Notes: generated by a model not told the origin, from the letters alone. A DNA stretch of 24,684 nucleotides from Proteobacteria bacterium UBA1844 (GCA_002338615.1 DDIS01000012.1:1-24684), one strand, 5' to 3'; positions 6,761-15,131 are shown, counted from the stretch's first letter. A program made the numbers and translations.

Positions 6761-7717
6761 TCAAGCCGATTGCGGTATCTCTTGCGTCGCGGGTTTTACA
6801 GGTGTCAAAAAATTCTCCGGCTTAACCGCGAGCACGGAACACCGGACCTTGCGAAGTACTGTGTCTGCGGTATTGCCGATAAAGAAACCCGGGGCCCCGG
6901 TGCGCCCGACAGTCCCCATGATCAGCAAGTCAATGTCAAGATTATTCGCGATCTGGGGAATCAGCTCTTTGGCGTTTCCTTTAACCAGGTGTGTGTATAC
7001 CTGGTCATCACCCATGCCGACCAGGTGCAACATCTCATCGAGCCATTGGCGATGCTGCTGTTCCTTGCTGCGCAGCAACTCGTCGATCATCGTTGACGAG
7101 GCAGGCTCCGAGCGAAGCGATGCTTCCCGATAGAGACTCCAAATATTAATAACATGTATTTCGGCGCCGACGAGGGTGCCGATGTGTTTTGCCCAGTTGA
7201 GCAGATTCTCTGCAAGAGCCGTGCGTTCCGCATCATCCGGCGAGAGATCAACCGCGACGGCTATTTTCTGCAGCGCCCTGTTGGCCGTTGGCTGAAACAC
7301 CCACACGGGTTCCGGACAGAGACTCAGTAACTGGATATCCGTTCCACCCAGGAATAATTGCAGGATGCCCGATTCCTTATGCGCCGGCTTTATGACGAGC
7401 TGGTACTTGCTGGCCAGCGTCTTACGAATAATTTCCAGGTACGCTTTTCCGCTTGCATGCTCAATCGTTACCGCAATACCTTTTTTCGTAAGCGCGGCTG
7501 ACAGATTGTCGAGTTGCCTCGACCGTATCTGGCTTTCCCAGCGCTGCAGGTTATATATCGCGACGTTTCTGTCGGCTTTGGGGCTCGGGGGGTCAGCGAT
7601 GCTGAGTACGGTTACGCTTGCGCGATTGACTGTGGCGATTGTTTCCACTTCTGCCAGCAGCGCCTCATCATCATGATCGCCGTCGATGGCCAGAAGAATG
7701 TTCGATATTTCTTTCAT
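6761..7717 (-). CDS. Tandem universal stress protein (UspE-like)
   Basis: This 318-residue cytoplasmic protein has two Usp domains: residues 1 to about 145 (ISNILLAIDGDHDDEALLAE) and about 150-300 (QKIAVAVDLSPDDAERT). The second domain carries a good ATP-binding loop, MGTVGRTGAPGFFIGNTAD, following the G-x2-G-x9-G pattern with Asn after the last Gly. The first domain has GTDIQLLSLCPEPVWVF and lacks this loop, which is usual for UspE-type proteins with a degenerate half. A GTG directly before the ATG is in frame, but the ATG at 7717 is taken as the start. It lies 212 nt upstream of the FTR1 fusion on the same strand. That gene has its own promoter, so cotranscription is optional. Confidence 0.9.
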   Translation of the reverse strand: MKEISNILLAIDGDHDDEALLAEVETIATVNRASVTVLSIADPPSPKADRNVAIYNLQRWESQIRSRQLDNLSAALTKKGIAVTIEHASGKAYLEIIRKTLASKYQLVIKPAHKESGILQLFLGGTDIQLLSLCPEPVWVFQPTANRALQKIAVAVDLSPDDAERTALAENLLNWAKHIGTLVGAEIHVINIWSLYREASLRSEPASSTMIDELLRSKEQQHRQWLDEMLHLVGMGDDQVYTHLVKGNAKELIPQIANNLDIDLLIMGTVGRTGAPGFFIGNTADTVLRKVRCSVLAVKPENFLTPVKPATQEIPQSA

Positions 7718-7995
7718 CACGTATGTCCAGGGTTGGCTTCAGCCCTACGAGGCGCAGTTTTTTGTTCGATAAAATGCCGTCGACCACTCGATTTGCCTAC
7801 AATGTAACCGACGCTGGCGTTTCTTGCATTGGGAACCTTACGCGACCGGCTGCGGATACTACGTAGCCGCTGACAACCGGCTTGTTCGCAGGTTCCTGAC
7901 CTGTTCGACAGTTGGCCGACGCGACGATCATCGCGCTGTTAAGATGCCAGCTACGCAAGCGCCATTGCCTGAGCCGGCTTTTTAATCCCGAAACC

Positions 7996-8583
7996 ATGCA
8001 ACAAACACTACCGCAACTGCTTAAGGATATTCGGGCGTGCGTGAATTGCGCCGAATTTTTGCCCGCTGGCCCGCGTCCGATCGTACAGGCGCACAGCCTC
8101 GCCCGGCTGTGTATTGTTGGCCAGGCGCCCGGCCGGAAGGTGCACGAGACCGGCATTCCGTGGAACGACCCATCCGGCGACCGGCTACGCAAATGGCTTG
8201 GTCTCACGTCTGCACAATTCTACGATCCGCATAAAGTTGCGATTGTCCCGATGGGTTTTTGCTATCCAGGCAAGGCCGCGTCCGGCGATAAGCCGCCGCG
8301 GCCCGAATGTGCGCCACTCTGGCACGAAGCGCTGAATGCCCGTATGCCCAACATTAGCCTGAGCCTGCTGATCGGCAGTTACGCGCAGGCGTATTACCTG
8401 GGTCAGCGCCGTAAAAAGACGCTGACCGATACTGTCAAGGCATGGCAGGAGTATTTGCCGCTGGGCTACTTACCGCTGGCACACCCATCGCCACGCAACC
8501 AGCCGTGGCTGGTCAAAAACCCCTGGTTCGAGCAGGAACTGGTGCGCGAGCTACAGAACATCATTCGGTCCTTGCACTTGTAG
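7996..8583 (+). CDS. Uracil-DNA glycosylase superfamily protein, possibly Fe-S containing
   Basis: The 195-residue product shows the UDG superfamily motifs: VGQAPGRKVHETGIPW (motif 1 region, from about residue 41) and LAHPSPRN near the C-terminus (motif 2). Four cysteines, C15, C18, C89 and C105, are spaced like the [4Fe-4S] ligands of family 4 UDGs: C-x2-C, a long gap, then C-x15-C. In those enzymes the glycosidic bond of uracil in DNA is hydrolysed to start base excision repair. Here motif 1 has Gln where family 4 has Glu (GEAPG), so the exact substrate is open. The frame is open back to a TTG at 7912, but the ATG at 7996 gives a product that begins like the family. No close neighbour shares its strand. 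Confidence 0.82.
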   Translation: MQQTLPQLLKDIRACVNCAEFLPAGPRPIVQAHSLARLCIVGQAPGRKVHETGIPWNDPSGDRLRKWLGLTSAQFYDPHKVAIVPMGFCYPGKAASGDKPPRPECAPLWHEALNARMPNISLSLLIGSYAQAYYLGQRRKKTLTDTVKAWQEYLPLGYLPLAHPSPRNQPWLVKNPWFEQELVRELQNIIRSLHL

Positions 8584-8589
8584 GGTGAA

Positions 8590-8633
8590 GGTGCCGCAGG
8601 CGCCGGTTCGGGTCATTAAAACCGGACTTTATT
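8590..8633 (+). terminator. Weak terminator-like hairpins after the UDG gene
   Basis: Two small stems follow the stop codon: GGTGCC/GGCGCC (8590-8604, 3-nt loop, one G-U pair) and CCGGTT/AACCGG (8603-8625, 11-nt loop). The second is followed by ACTTTATT. The T-run is poor and the stems overlap, so this is a tentative call. Confidence 0.3.
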
Positions 8634-8744
8634 CATCAGCAGGGGTTGTACGCTGTCGCGTTGCGGCCGGCGCGTCGATCTCAAGCGACGCCGCTTCTGC
8701 GGCTGTCCTCGGCCCTTTACCGGAGACAGTTTTGGATCGGTCAT
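8616..8744 (-). CDS. Candidate small basic protein (42 aa), unrecognised
   Basis: An ATG at 8744 is preceded by the near-perfect Shine-Dalgarno GAGGAGG at an 8-nt spacing, the best ribosome site in its neighbourhood. The reading frame gives 42 residues beginning MTDPKLSPVKGRGQPQKRRR, rich in Arg and Lys and ending in NKVRF. I recognise no family. An overlapping frame on the same strand reads as a more ordinary acidic peptide (GPRTAAEAASLEIDAPAATR) but has no well-spaced start. So either the basic frame is real, or a frameshift or sequence error hides the true one. The Shine-Dalgarno is part of a hairpin (8754-8796). It is downstream of fdxA (154 nt) on the same strand. Confidence 0.35.
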   Translation of the reverse strand: MTDPKLSPVKGRGQPQKRRRLRSTRRPQRDSVQPLLMNKVRF

Positions 8745-8753
8745 AACACAAGC

Positions 8754-8796
8754 CTCCTCTTGATAATCCAACGCCGATTATTCTTTAATTGAGGAG
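8754..8796 (-). promoter_or_regulatory. Hairpin that would sequester the small ORF's ribosome site
   Basis: On the minus strand an upstream CTCCTC (8796-8791) pairs with GAGGAG (8759-8754), which is the Shine-Dalgarno of the 8744 ORF. Inside it, AATAATC (8782-8776) pairs with GATTATC (8768-8762) around a 7-nt loop. The total is about 13 pairs, split by an asymmetric internal loop of 8 and 2 nt. This resembles a translational on/off switch or an RNA thermometer, but the function is inferred from pairing alone. Confidence 0.45.
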
Positions 8797-8897
8797 CCGT
8801 GTAGATTGGGATAAGCCGACATCCGGATGTGGCTGCCCGCTATGGCGTCTGTCGCAGCTAAAGTCTGTTGCCTTACTGCGCTTTGGCGCGCCTGCTT

Positions 8898-9242
8898 CTA
8901 GCCCTGGTCCGCGGCTTTCGGCGAAAAATGTTCCGGGTATTTGTTCGGGACATCCTCCCAGTCGTCGGCATCCGCTGGTGCGTCAATCATCGCCGAAATT
9001 ACCGGCCATTCCGCAGCGTATCTCGCATTGACCGCGAGCATTTTATGTTGCTCCGGGGGCAACTCATCCTCAGCATAGATTGCGCCAATCGGGCATTCCG
9101 GCTCGCACAAGGTGCAGTCAATACACTCGTCGGGATCGATAACCAGCATATTTTCACCTTCGTGAAAACAGTCCACGGGACAGACCTCCACGCAGTCGGT
9201 CAACTTGCACTTGATGCATTTTTCACTAACGACGAAGGTCAT
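8898..9242 (-). CDS. fdxA: 7Fe ferredoxin FdxA ([3Fe-4S][4Fe-4S])
   Basis: The 114-residue cytoplasmic ferredoxin starts [20 protein letters not shown], as in Azotobacter ferredoxin I. The cysteines at 9, 12, 17, 21, 25, 40, 43, 46 and 50 reproduce the ferredoxin I pattern shifted by one. This supports one [3Fe-4S] and one [4Fe-4S] cluster plus the extra free cysteines. A C-terminal acidic tail (about 60-114) is also typical. The protein carries single electrons at low potential; its partner here is not shown by the sequence. It is divergent from fthC, with a 309-bp gap that holds a strong palindrome at 9430-9450. Confidence 0.93.
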   Translation of the reverse strand: MTFVVSEKCIKCKLTDCVEVCPVDCFHEGENMLVIDPDECIDCTLCEPECPIGAIYAEDELPPEQHKMLAVNARYAAEWPVISAMIDAPADADDWEDVPNKYPEHFSPKAADQG

Positions 9243-9429
9243 GTTATTTCCCGGGGATCGCGGAATATGCCGGGGTTTGCAGGCTCAGTGCGGTATCGGG
9301 CGCGCGTGATACCCGCCCGGTCTGCAGGTATGATCCGGTTTCATGGCAAATGCTCATGCTGCGTCGTTGGTCATGATCCAGGTAGCCGCGAAGGCTATGG
9401 CGGCTGGTTAATTGAGCCACAGGTGTAAT

Positions 9430-9450
9430 ACATGTATCATCGATACATGT
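9430..9450. promoter_or_regulatory. Operator-like palindrome between fdxA and fthC
   Basis: Arms ACATGTATC (9430-9438) and GATACATGT (9442-9450) are perfect inverted repeats around ATC. The core ATGTATC-ATC-GATACAT keeps the outer half-site ATGTAT/ATACAT of the predicted NsrR operator at 4553-4569. The two sites also share the 11-mer ATACATGTTTA. It lies about 100 bp before fthC and 190 bp before fdxA. The remaining part of the 309-bp gap (9243-9551) shows nothing else I can name. Confidence 0.55.
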
Positions 9451-9551
9451 TTAAATCAAGCTAGGTTATTGGGCTTGTTCAAACATGCACCGGGGTCGTC
9501 TGGCACGCGCATTGCGTTCAAATGAAAAGCAGCAGTGGGTAAAAGAGCTCA

Positions 9552-10208
9552 ATGAAAGACTGGCCATCGATCCAGGCGTGGCGCAAAGCCACGCGCAAGG
9601 ACTTTATAGAAAAGCGCCTGCGTATTCCGCGTGCGGAACGTCAGTCCGCACAACAAGCCGTTGGCGATCTGATCCGCGACAATTTTTCCGACCTGGATGA
9701 CGCCGCCATCGGTTTTTACTGGCCGATCAAAGGTGAAATCGACCTGCGTCCATTGATGCAGGCTTTGCTCGCCGACGGCGCCGATGCGGCTCTGCCGGTT
9801 GTCGCAGAAAAGAACCAGCCGCTGGAATTCTGGGCGTGGCAGAGCGGGACAAAGATGTCACGTGGCGCCGGGAACATACCGGTTCCCGGCGAACGCAAGC
9901 TGGTACAACCAACGGTGCTGCTGATCCCCTTGCTGGGCTTCGATACGTCCGGACACCGCCTGGGCTACGGTGGCGGCTACTACGATCGAACGCTGGCGTC
10001 TTATCGTCTCAAGCCCGTGACCATCGGTGTTGGTTATGAATTCGGGCGCCTGCCGACTATCTACCCACAGGCACACGATATCCCGCTGGATGCGATCGTG
10101 TCTGAACTCGGTTGTACCCGCTTCGACAAAATTCGACCGGGCGAATCCAGGGTTTTCTCTCCGCCCTGTTATTTGCACGAAGTTGAGGGCGATACTGACC
10201 CGTCGTAG
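9552..10208 (+). CDS. fthC: 5-formyltetrahydrofolate cyclo-ligase
   Basis: The enzyme converts 5-formyl-THF to 5,10-methenyl-THF using ATP, returning a dead-end folate to the one-carbon pool in the cytoplasm. The 218-residue protein has the family's N-terminal basic ATP-site region (RKATRKDFIEKRLRI), a central GFYWPIKGEIDLRPLM, and the signature LLGFDTSGHRLGYGGGYYDR (about residues 128-147), which is diagnostic. AAGAG lies a few nt before the ATG. The gene is often called ygfA in enterobacteria, where it follows the 6S RNA gene; I could not recognise 6S RNA upstream here. It converges on the mscK-type gene, with 29 nt between their stops. Confidence 0.92.
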   Translation: MKDWPSIQAWRKATRKDFIEKRLRIPRAERQSAQQAVGDLIRDNFSDLDDAAIGFYWPIKGEIDLRPLMQALLADGADAALPVVAEKNQPLEFWAWQSGTKMSRGAGNIPVPGERKLVQPTVLLIPLLGFDTSGHRLGYGGGYYDRTLASYRLKPVTIGVGYEFGRLPTIYPQAHDIPLDAIVSELGCTRFDKIRPGESRVFSPPCYLHEVEGDTDPS

Positions 10209-10237
10209 AAAGAGCGGCGCCCGCCCTCCGGGTTACG

Positions 10238-13200
10238 TCATTTCGCTTTGTCCGGATTTCGCGAAATACGAACCTCCAGCGGCTCAACCGTGCCGAGAAG
10301 GACATCGCGTTGCGGGATCGCGATGCTGATGCCAGCGCGCCTGTATTCGTCGTAGATTGCGCGATGCAGATCCGTCGTTGTATCAAGCCGCTCGCTGAAA
10401 GAAGCTACGCAGCACCGTAGCCCCAGAATAATTGCGTTCTCACCGAAAGCTTCGATGGTTGCCCGGGGTGCCGGGTCATCAAGCGAATTCGGATGCGACA
10501 CAGCAACCTGCTTGAGTAACTTGAGAGCCAGCTCGACATCACTTCCATACACGATACCAAGCTTGAAAAAGATTCGAATCACTTCATCGGACAACGTCCA
10601 GTTCAGGACGCGGCCCGTTATGAACTCCTTGTTCGGCACTAGCAATTCCTGCCGGTCCCAGGTACGAATCGTCGTTGCCCGAATACGTATTTCACTGACC
10701 GTGCCGCCCGCCTCGCCAACCGTCACCACGTCGCCGACGCGGATCGGCCGCTCCATCAAGATAACCAGCCCGCTGATGAAATTGGCCACGATTTCCTGCA
10801 GGCCAAAACCGATACCGACACCCAGCGCCGCCACGAGCCACTGCACTTTGGACCAGTCGACGCCCAACATGCTGATGAATACGGCGACGCCGAACACGGC
10901 CACCGTATAGCGTGCCAGGGCTGCAAACGCCAGTCGACTGCCATGTGTCAGGGACGGTCGTTGCCGAAGAACGATTTCAACCAGCGACGGAACATGGCGG
11001 ACGGCGACAACCGTTACCACGATCACCATTAGCGCTTTGAAGACATCCGCAACGGTCACCGCACTGGCGAGCTGCTGCCCGTCGATGATTCGCTGAGTTT
11101 CCCAGAGCACAACCTCCGAGAGGAATGAAAATGCTGCGAGAACCGGCGACCAGATCGACGTCAAAGCGACCAGGCCGGTGACGATGACCAGCGTATTTAC
11201 CAACTTGCGAGTACCAACATCCAGTGCAGCGATGTCCACGATCGGCTCTTCTATCGTTGCAACGGTTTCGTCAGCCGATGACCCCGTGTCATCCGTCTTG
11301 CTCGCCTCTCGATTAGCGCTGCGGCGATTCAACGCACGTCGCAATAGCAAACGCCGACGGGCGATGAGTAGCCATCGCACAACGAATTCACGCAGCAATA
11401 CCAGGCCGAATAGCAGCCACAGCGTGCTGAGCAGCTTCTCGAGAAGCAGTCCGGCAGAGTAGGTGTAGCCGATAATGACCATGAGAGCGAGCGACGCTGG
11501 AATGGCCAGCGCGGCGGACAGCCAGTACCAGCCCCAGCGCACAAACCTCTGCGGGTTTTTGCGCTGCAGCGCGTAAGCGACACCGCCTGCCGGTTCCAAT
11601 AGCTGGTACAGGAATATAGCCAGGCTTCCCAGCATCAACAGGAATACGAGACGGTTAAAAATCGATTCTGGACCGGCGACCGCGGACTCCAGATGCACGA
11701 CGACAAGAAACGCCGGCAGTGCGAACGTTACGAGCAAGCTACCGAAATGCCAGCGCAAGCGCTTCAGTGCGGCCGGCTTCAGCCGCAAATGCCCTTCTGC
11801 GACGCCCTGCGATACGCACAGTTCGCGAAAGAACAAAATGAAAAACAGTAGCGGCGCCAATCGTTGCAAGGATGTACCCACTGCCCGGGCTGCTGCCGTG
11901 GAATCGATTCCGTTGGACATTTGAAACCCGGTCACCCAGGCGAACAATGCCCATGGCACGGTCAACGCCAGCGTTATGATCAGGGCTATCAGCGTATCTC
12001 GTATTCGATCTTCAGACGGCTTGCCAACGCGTGATGATGAGGCGCGCAACCTGCTGCGCAACGACCTTTGCTGCCACAGGAACGCTGCAAGCAAGAGCAG
12101 GGAAACCCATTGCATCGGCGAATGAGTGATCTCCCACGTGAATCCGCTCAATGCATCGAGCCACAAAGCAGGATCAAACAGGCTACGCACTTCGGCTGGC
12201 AATTCTCCAAGATCAGCAAAGCCGACCATGCTATTGCTACGCACCCACAGGAGTTTCTCGGTGAGCAAAGTACTGAATTCCGCCAATAATGCATGGCGCT
12301 GCGATTCCCGATATTCAAGTTCGGATAAAGTGCGCCGGTAGTGATGATTGACATCTATCGACTGGCGAATTAACTCGCGACGGTTTTGTGCAAGCAACAG
12401 TAGCGCTGGTTTCAGACCTTCGATTTCGTCTGAACTCTGCTCACTCAGCAAGTCAGAGACATAGGTGTCGGGATCCAGCAAATCGCGACGATATTGGTCA
12501 AGTCGTATGCCCCGCAGTCCGGATTCAGCGAGCGCGGCCGCACGGTGTTTCGCGTCACTGGGGTAGGTGCTGAGTTTTACCAGCGTACGACGCTCTTCGG
12601 CGAGGTAGCGGCCCAAAGCCTGGCTCAGGCTGCCCGACTCGACTTGCTGTCGCATGTTGTTCAGCCGCTGTTGCACTTGCAGCAAGCGGGTCGCCGCGGC
12701 GGCATTCTCGGCAACGATTTTGTTCAACGAGCGAGTTTCTTCGGCAAGCGCGTCAGCGAGCTGTTGATTGACCGCGAGCATTTGCTTGACCAACGGGTGC
12801 GACCGGGCATCGCCCAGCAATGCCGGATCCGTTTCGGCAATTACCCGGGCCGTTTCGACCCGTCGCTTCTCGGCTAGCCAATTCGTCATCGCCTCGATTC
12901 TTGACCGGGTTTGCGTGAGATCGATGCTGGCCTGGTCGCGCCTGGCCTCAAGGAGCAAAAGGCGCATGGGAGCACTACGCAATTCGAGCTGCAGTTGCTC
13001 GTTTTCCGCTTGCAGCGCACCGACTTCCGCTATTTGACTCCACGCGAGTGCCTCTGACGATGTTGCAGGCATCGGTGCAACGGTACTATCGACAAATGTA
13101 TTTGTAAGCCGCGCGAGCCGGTCGCGAATTTCTGTCTGGCGCGACAGTACGGCCTGACGACGGGAATCCTGTTCATTGATGCTTCCGTCGAGCTGACGAA

Positions 13201-13675
13201 GCGTGAGCGCCAATGTTATTTCGTCGCTCCTGGCGTTTTGCAGCTCGCTCTCGATCGCCGCGGTCGCAGATTCTGCATTGACCGCCAGCTCCACGAGAGG
13301 ATCCGGCACGCGCGCCGCTATGAGGCGCCGGATTCTCTCCGCCTCATCAGCCGCATTTTCAAGCGCTTGCCGATATTCCTCAGCGGATTCACGAGATCGT
13401 GCTGCCCGGGCCAGGATGTCCTTGACCTGGCTGTACTGATCCAGCAGCGCAGCCTTGCTTGTCTCGTTCACGGTCGACGAGGCCCGAATGGCATCCATCC
13501 GCGCCTCAACATCCGCTGCACTGATCGTCATCGTCGCAAATTCATTGACGGCTTGCGCTTGTACCGAGCTGCCAATGAGGAGTAAAGCGCCGCCGAACAC
13601 GAACAGGGCAGCGAGCCGCACGCCTGGCACGCGCAAAGGCAGGGCCGTGCGCCCAGTGCTATTGATAACAGCCAT
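10238..13675 (-). CDS. mscK: Large mechanosensitive channel, MscK/KefA type
   Basis: This inner-membrane channel opens under membrane tension to release solutes. The 1145-residue protein has a signal peptide or first helix (about 18-41), a long periplasmic alpha-helical/coiled-coil region (about 50-500), a block of transmembrane helices (about 515-930) and the MscS pore plus beta domain (about 930-1135). The pore segment is LGVGIGFGLQEIVANFISGLVILMERP in two overlapping pieces near residue 955, followed by IRVGDVVTVGEAGGTVSEI. Upstream, DWSKVQWLVAAL matches the corresponding MscK segment well. E. coli MscK is about 1120 residues, so the length fits. AGGGTAAG precedes the ATG. MscM (YjeP) is a paralogous alternative, so the symbol is provisional. 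Confidence 0.88.
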   Translation of the reverse strand: MAVINSTGRTALPLRVPGVRLAALFVFGGALLLIGSSVQAQAVNEFATMTISAADVEARMDAIRASSTVNETSKAALLDQYSQVKDILARAARSRESAEEYRQALENAADEAERIRRLIAARVPDPLVELAVNAESATAAIESELQNARSDEITLALTLRQLDGSINEQDSRRQAVLSRQTEIRDRLARLTNTFVDSTVAPMPATSSEALAWSQIAEVGALQAENEQLQLELRSAPMRLLLLEARRDQASIDLTQTRSRIEAMTNWLAEKRRVETARVIAETDPALLGDARSHPLVKQMLAVNQQLADALAEETRSLNKIVAENAAAATRLLQVQQRLNNMRQQVESGSLSQALGRYLAEERRTLVKLSTYPSDAKHRAAALAESGLRGIRLDQYRRDLLDPDTYVSDLLSEQSSDEIEGLKPALLLLAQNRRELIRQSIDVNHHYRRTLSELEYRESQRHALLAEFSTLLTEKLLWVRSNSMVGFADLGELPAEVRSLFDPALWLDALSGFTWEITHSPMQWVSLLLLAAFLWQQRSLRSRLRASSSRVGKPSEDRIRDTLIALIITLALTVPWALFAWVTGFQMSNGIDSTAAARAVGTSLQRLAPLLFFILFFRELCVSQGVAEGHLRLKPAALKRLRWHFGSLLVTFALPAFLVVVHLESAVAGPESIFNRLVFLLMLGSLAIFLYQLLEPAGGVAYALQRKNPQRFVRWGWYWLSAALAIPASLALMVIIGYTYSAGLLLEKLLSTLWLLFGLVLLREFVVRWLLIARRRLLLRRALNRRSANREASKTDDTGSSADETVATIEEPIVDIAALDVGTRKLVNTLVIVTGLVALTSIWSPVLAAFSFLSEVVLWETQRIIDGQQLASAVTVADVFKALMVIVVTVVAVRHVPSLVEIVLRQRPSLTHGSRLAFAALARYTVAVFGVAVFISMLGVDWSKVQWLVAALGVGIGFGLQEIVANFISGLVILMERPIRVGDVVTVGEAGGTVSEIRIRATTIRTWDRQELLVPNKEFITGRVLNWTLSDEVIRIFFKLGIVYGSDVELALKLLKQVAVSHPNSLDDPAPRATIEAFGENAIILGLRCCVASFSERLDTTTDLHRAIYDEYRRAGISIAIPQRDVLLGTVEPLEVRISRNPDKAK

Positions 13676-13821
13676 CGTGCTTACCCTGGATTGTGAAACA
13701 AATTGTGCAGCACCGCGATTTCCGCCAGGAACAGTATGTCCAGGCCAGACGCCATGCTACCAGCAGTCTCGTAAAGACAAGAGTCCAATCCGCGCGCAAT
13801 TGGCACCTGCCCCGCGCAAAA

Positions 13822-13837
13822 TTGTGGTTGGCCACAA
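13822..13837. repeat. Short inverted repeat in the mscK / IscU-like divergent gap
   Basis: TTGTGG and CCACAA flank TTGG, forming a perfect 6-4-6 inverted repeat about 100 bp before the IscU-like gene and 147 bp before the mscK-type gene. It could be an operator or a small hairpin. No other structure stands out in the 260-bp gap. Confidence 0.4.
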
Positions 13838-13936
13838 ATGGATACGGGAATCTCCGAGTATTCGCAGGCACCACGCGCAGCCAATATCCCGGTGATATGC
13901 AACATCGCTGCGCAGATCGCGCTTGATGGTTAAGGT

Positions 13937-14479
13937 GTGACATTGGAAAGTGCAGAAAATCGGTTAATTCCCGAAGACTTCAGATTACGTTTGCAGCAGT
14001 ACACCGAACGGGTACGTCGTGATCGCCGCCTGTCTGGAAACGACGTGTGGACGACAACGCGACAGAGCAGGCATTGTGGCAGCCGGCTGACACTGGATGG
14101 GGTGATTGCTGACGGCCGGATCCAGGCGCTGGGCTATGCAGTCAGGGCCTGTTCCCTGGGGCAGGCAACGACGGCCATTGTCGCTGAGCGTGCGCTTGGC
14201 ATGAAAGCTGAAGAGCTACAAGCTATCCAGGCGCAGCTAAAGGCGGTATTGCAGGGCCAGCCGTCGCAGCAAAAGGCCTTGATCTGGCCGGAGCTTGCAA
14301 TATTTCGGTATGCGGCTGGCATGCCCTCCCGGCACGGCTCGGCACTGCTCCCCTTTCAGGCGCTGCAGGACCTTTTTGAGCTCATGAAAACTTTTGGCGA
14401 CCCGGCGTTGCAGGAAAGGAATAATTTTGTCCCCGCAGGTGAGCTTGGGTGGTTGCGGGCAGAATTCGGCGACATATAG
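13937..14479 (+). CDS. IscU/NifU-like Fe-S cluster assembly scaffold protein
   Basis: The 180-residue protein has the NifU-N/IscU fold signatures: SRHCGSRLTLDGVIADGRIQ and RACSLGQATTAIVAERALG, then MPSRHGSALLPFQALQDLF in place of the third-ligand segment. Canonical IscU uses three Cys and an Asp (CGD). Here C47 is followed by Ser rather than Asp, C72 is kept, and the third Cys position appears as Gly. A CGSR...CALGQAS-type subfamily exists among Proteobacteria, so this looks like a real divergent branch rather than decay. The GTG start at 13937 follows GGTTAAGG; a GTG at 13935 is in another frame. It precedes rnk by 118 nt on the same strand. Whether it builds clusters is not established by the sequence. 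Confidence 0.8.
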   Translation: MTLESAENRLIPEDFRLRLQQYTERVRRDRRLSGNDVWTTTRQSRHCGSRLTLDGVIADGRIQALGYAVRACSLGQATTAIVAERALGMKAEELQAIQAQLKAVLQGQPSQQKALIWPELAIFRYAAGMPSRHGSALLPFQALQDLFELMKTFGDPALQERNNFVPAGELGWLRAEFGDI

Positions 14480-14597
14480 GGGTGTGCGCGGAACGCAGGC
14501 TGACAGACTCGCCTGTAACGGCGCCGGAATGCGGACACTGACAGGATTACGCTGGTACGATTCGGCTGCGGGCAGCGGGAAGCAGGAAAGGTGGCCA

Positions 14598-15023
14598 TTG
14601 GTTGAGCAAACAGCAATCGTCGTAACGAGTGTGGACTCGCATCGGCTGGGACGCCTGCTCGACTCCAATTTGTACACGTACATGCCGGGCGTGGATTCAC
14701 TACGGCGCGAGTTGAGCCGGGCCCGCATTGTCTCGCCGACTGAAATACCGCCTGATGTCGTCACGATGAATTCCACCGTTCGGTTCATCAATGACTCATC
14801 CGGCTCCGACCACGAACTCTCGCTGGTTTATCCCAACGCCGCGGGGTCACCGGGCACTGTGTCCGTATTGGCGCCTATTGGTAGTGCGCTGCTGGGTCTT
14901 TCTGTTGGCCAGTCTGTTTCCTGGCAAATAACCGGTGGTCGCGAGCTCAAGCTTCGCATACTCGGGATTGTCCAGCAGCCGGAAGCATCCGGGGTCTACC
15001 ACCAGCGCCTGGATGCCTTGTAG
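14598..15023 (+). CDS. rnk: Rnk-type regulator of nucleoside diphosphate kinase (GreA/GreB-like)
   Basis: The 141-residue protein closely follows Rnk: a short N-terminal helical part (IVVTSVDSHRLGRLLDS), then SPTEIPPDVVTMNSTVRF, SLVYPNAAGSPGTVSVLAP, IGSALLGLSVGQSVSWQI and a C-terminal QQPEASGVY. Rnk resembles the C-terminal domain of GreA, binds RNA polymerase and affects nucleoside diphosphate kinase levels. The frame is open to 14394, but family length and a GGAAAGG Shine-Dalgarno 6 nt upstream select the TTG at 14598. The longer 209-residue reading would add a Cys/Arg-rich stretch unlike any Rnk. It is probably cotranscribed with the IscU-like gene upstream. Confidence 0.9.
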   Translation: MVEQTAIVVTSVDSHRLGRLLDSNLYTYMPGVDSLRRELSRARIVSPTEIPPDVVTMNSTVRFINDSSGSDHELSLVYPNAAGSPGTVSVLAPIGSALLGLSVGQSVSWQITGGRELKLRILGIVQQPEASGVYHQRLDAL

Positions 15024-15131
15024 CAACGGGCTTGCACGCCTTGTTGTTCGCCCGCACAACAGCTTTGCAACAAGCACGGGTACGAGTGATGATGTTCATA
15101 ATTTCGAGATTGGCTGTGCGGAGCATGGAGC

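Noticed and set aside
7860..7925. Several small palindromes (CTACGTAG, CGCGA/TCGCG) between the Usp and UDG genes.
   Set aside because: They are short, differ from each other and are expected by chance in a 278-bp gap; no CRISPR-like periodicity.
9243..9551. Possible 6S RNA gene upstream of fthC, its usual place in enterobacteria.
   Set aside because: I could not find the long closing stem and central bubble typical of 6S RNA; only the 9430-9450 palindrome stands out. A covariance search would decide it.
9485..9700. 71-codon ORF overlapping the start of fthC.
   Set aside because: It runs out of frame into fthC, turns Arg/Ser-rich there, and has no family resemblance.
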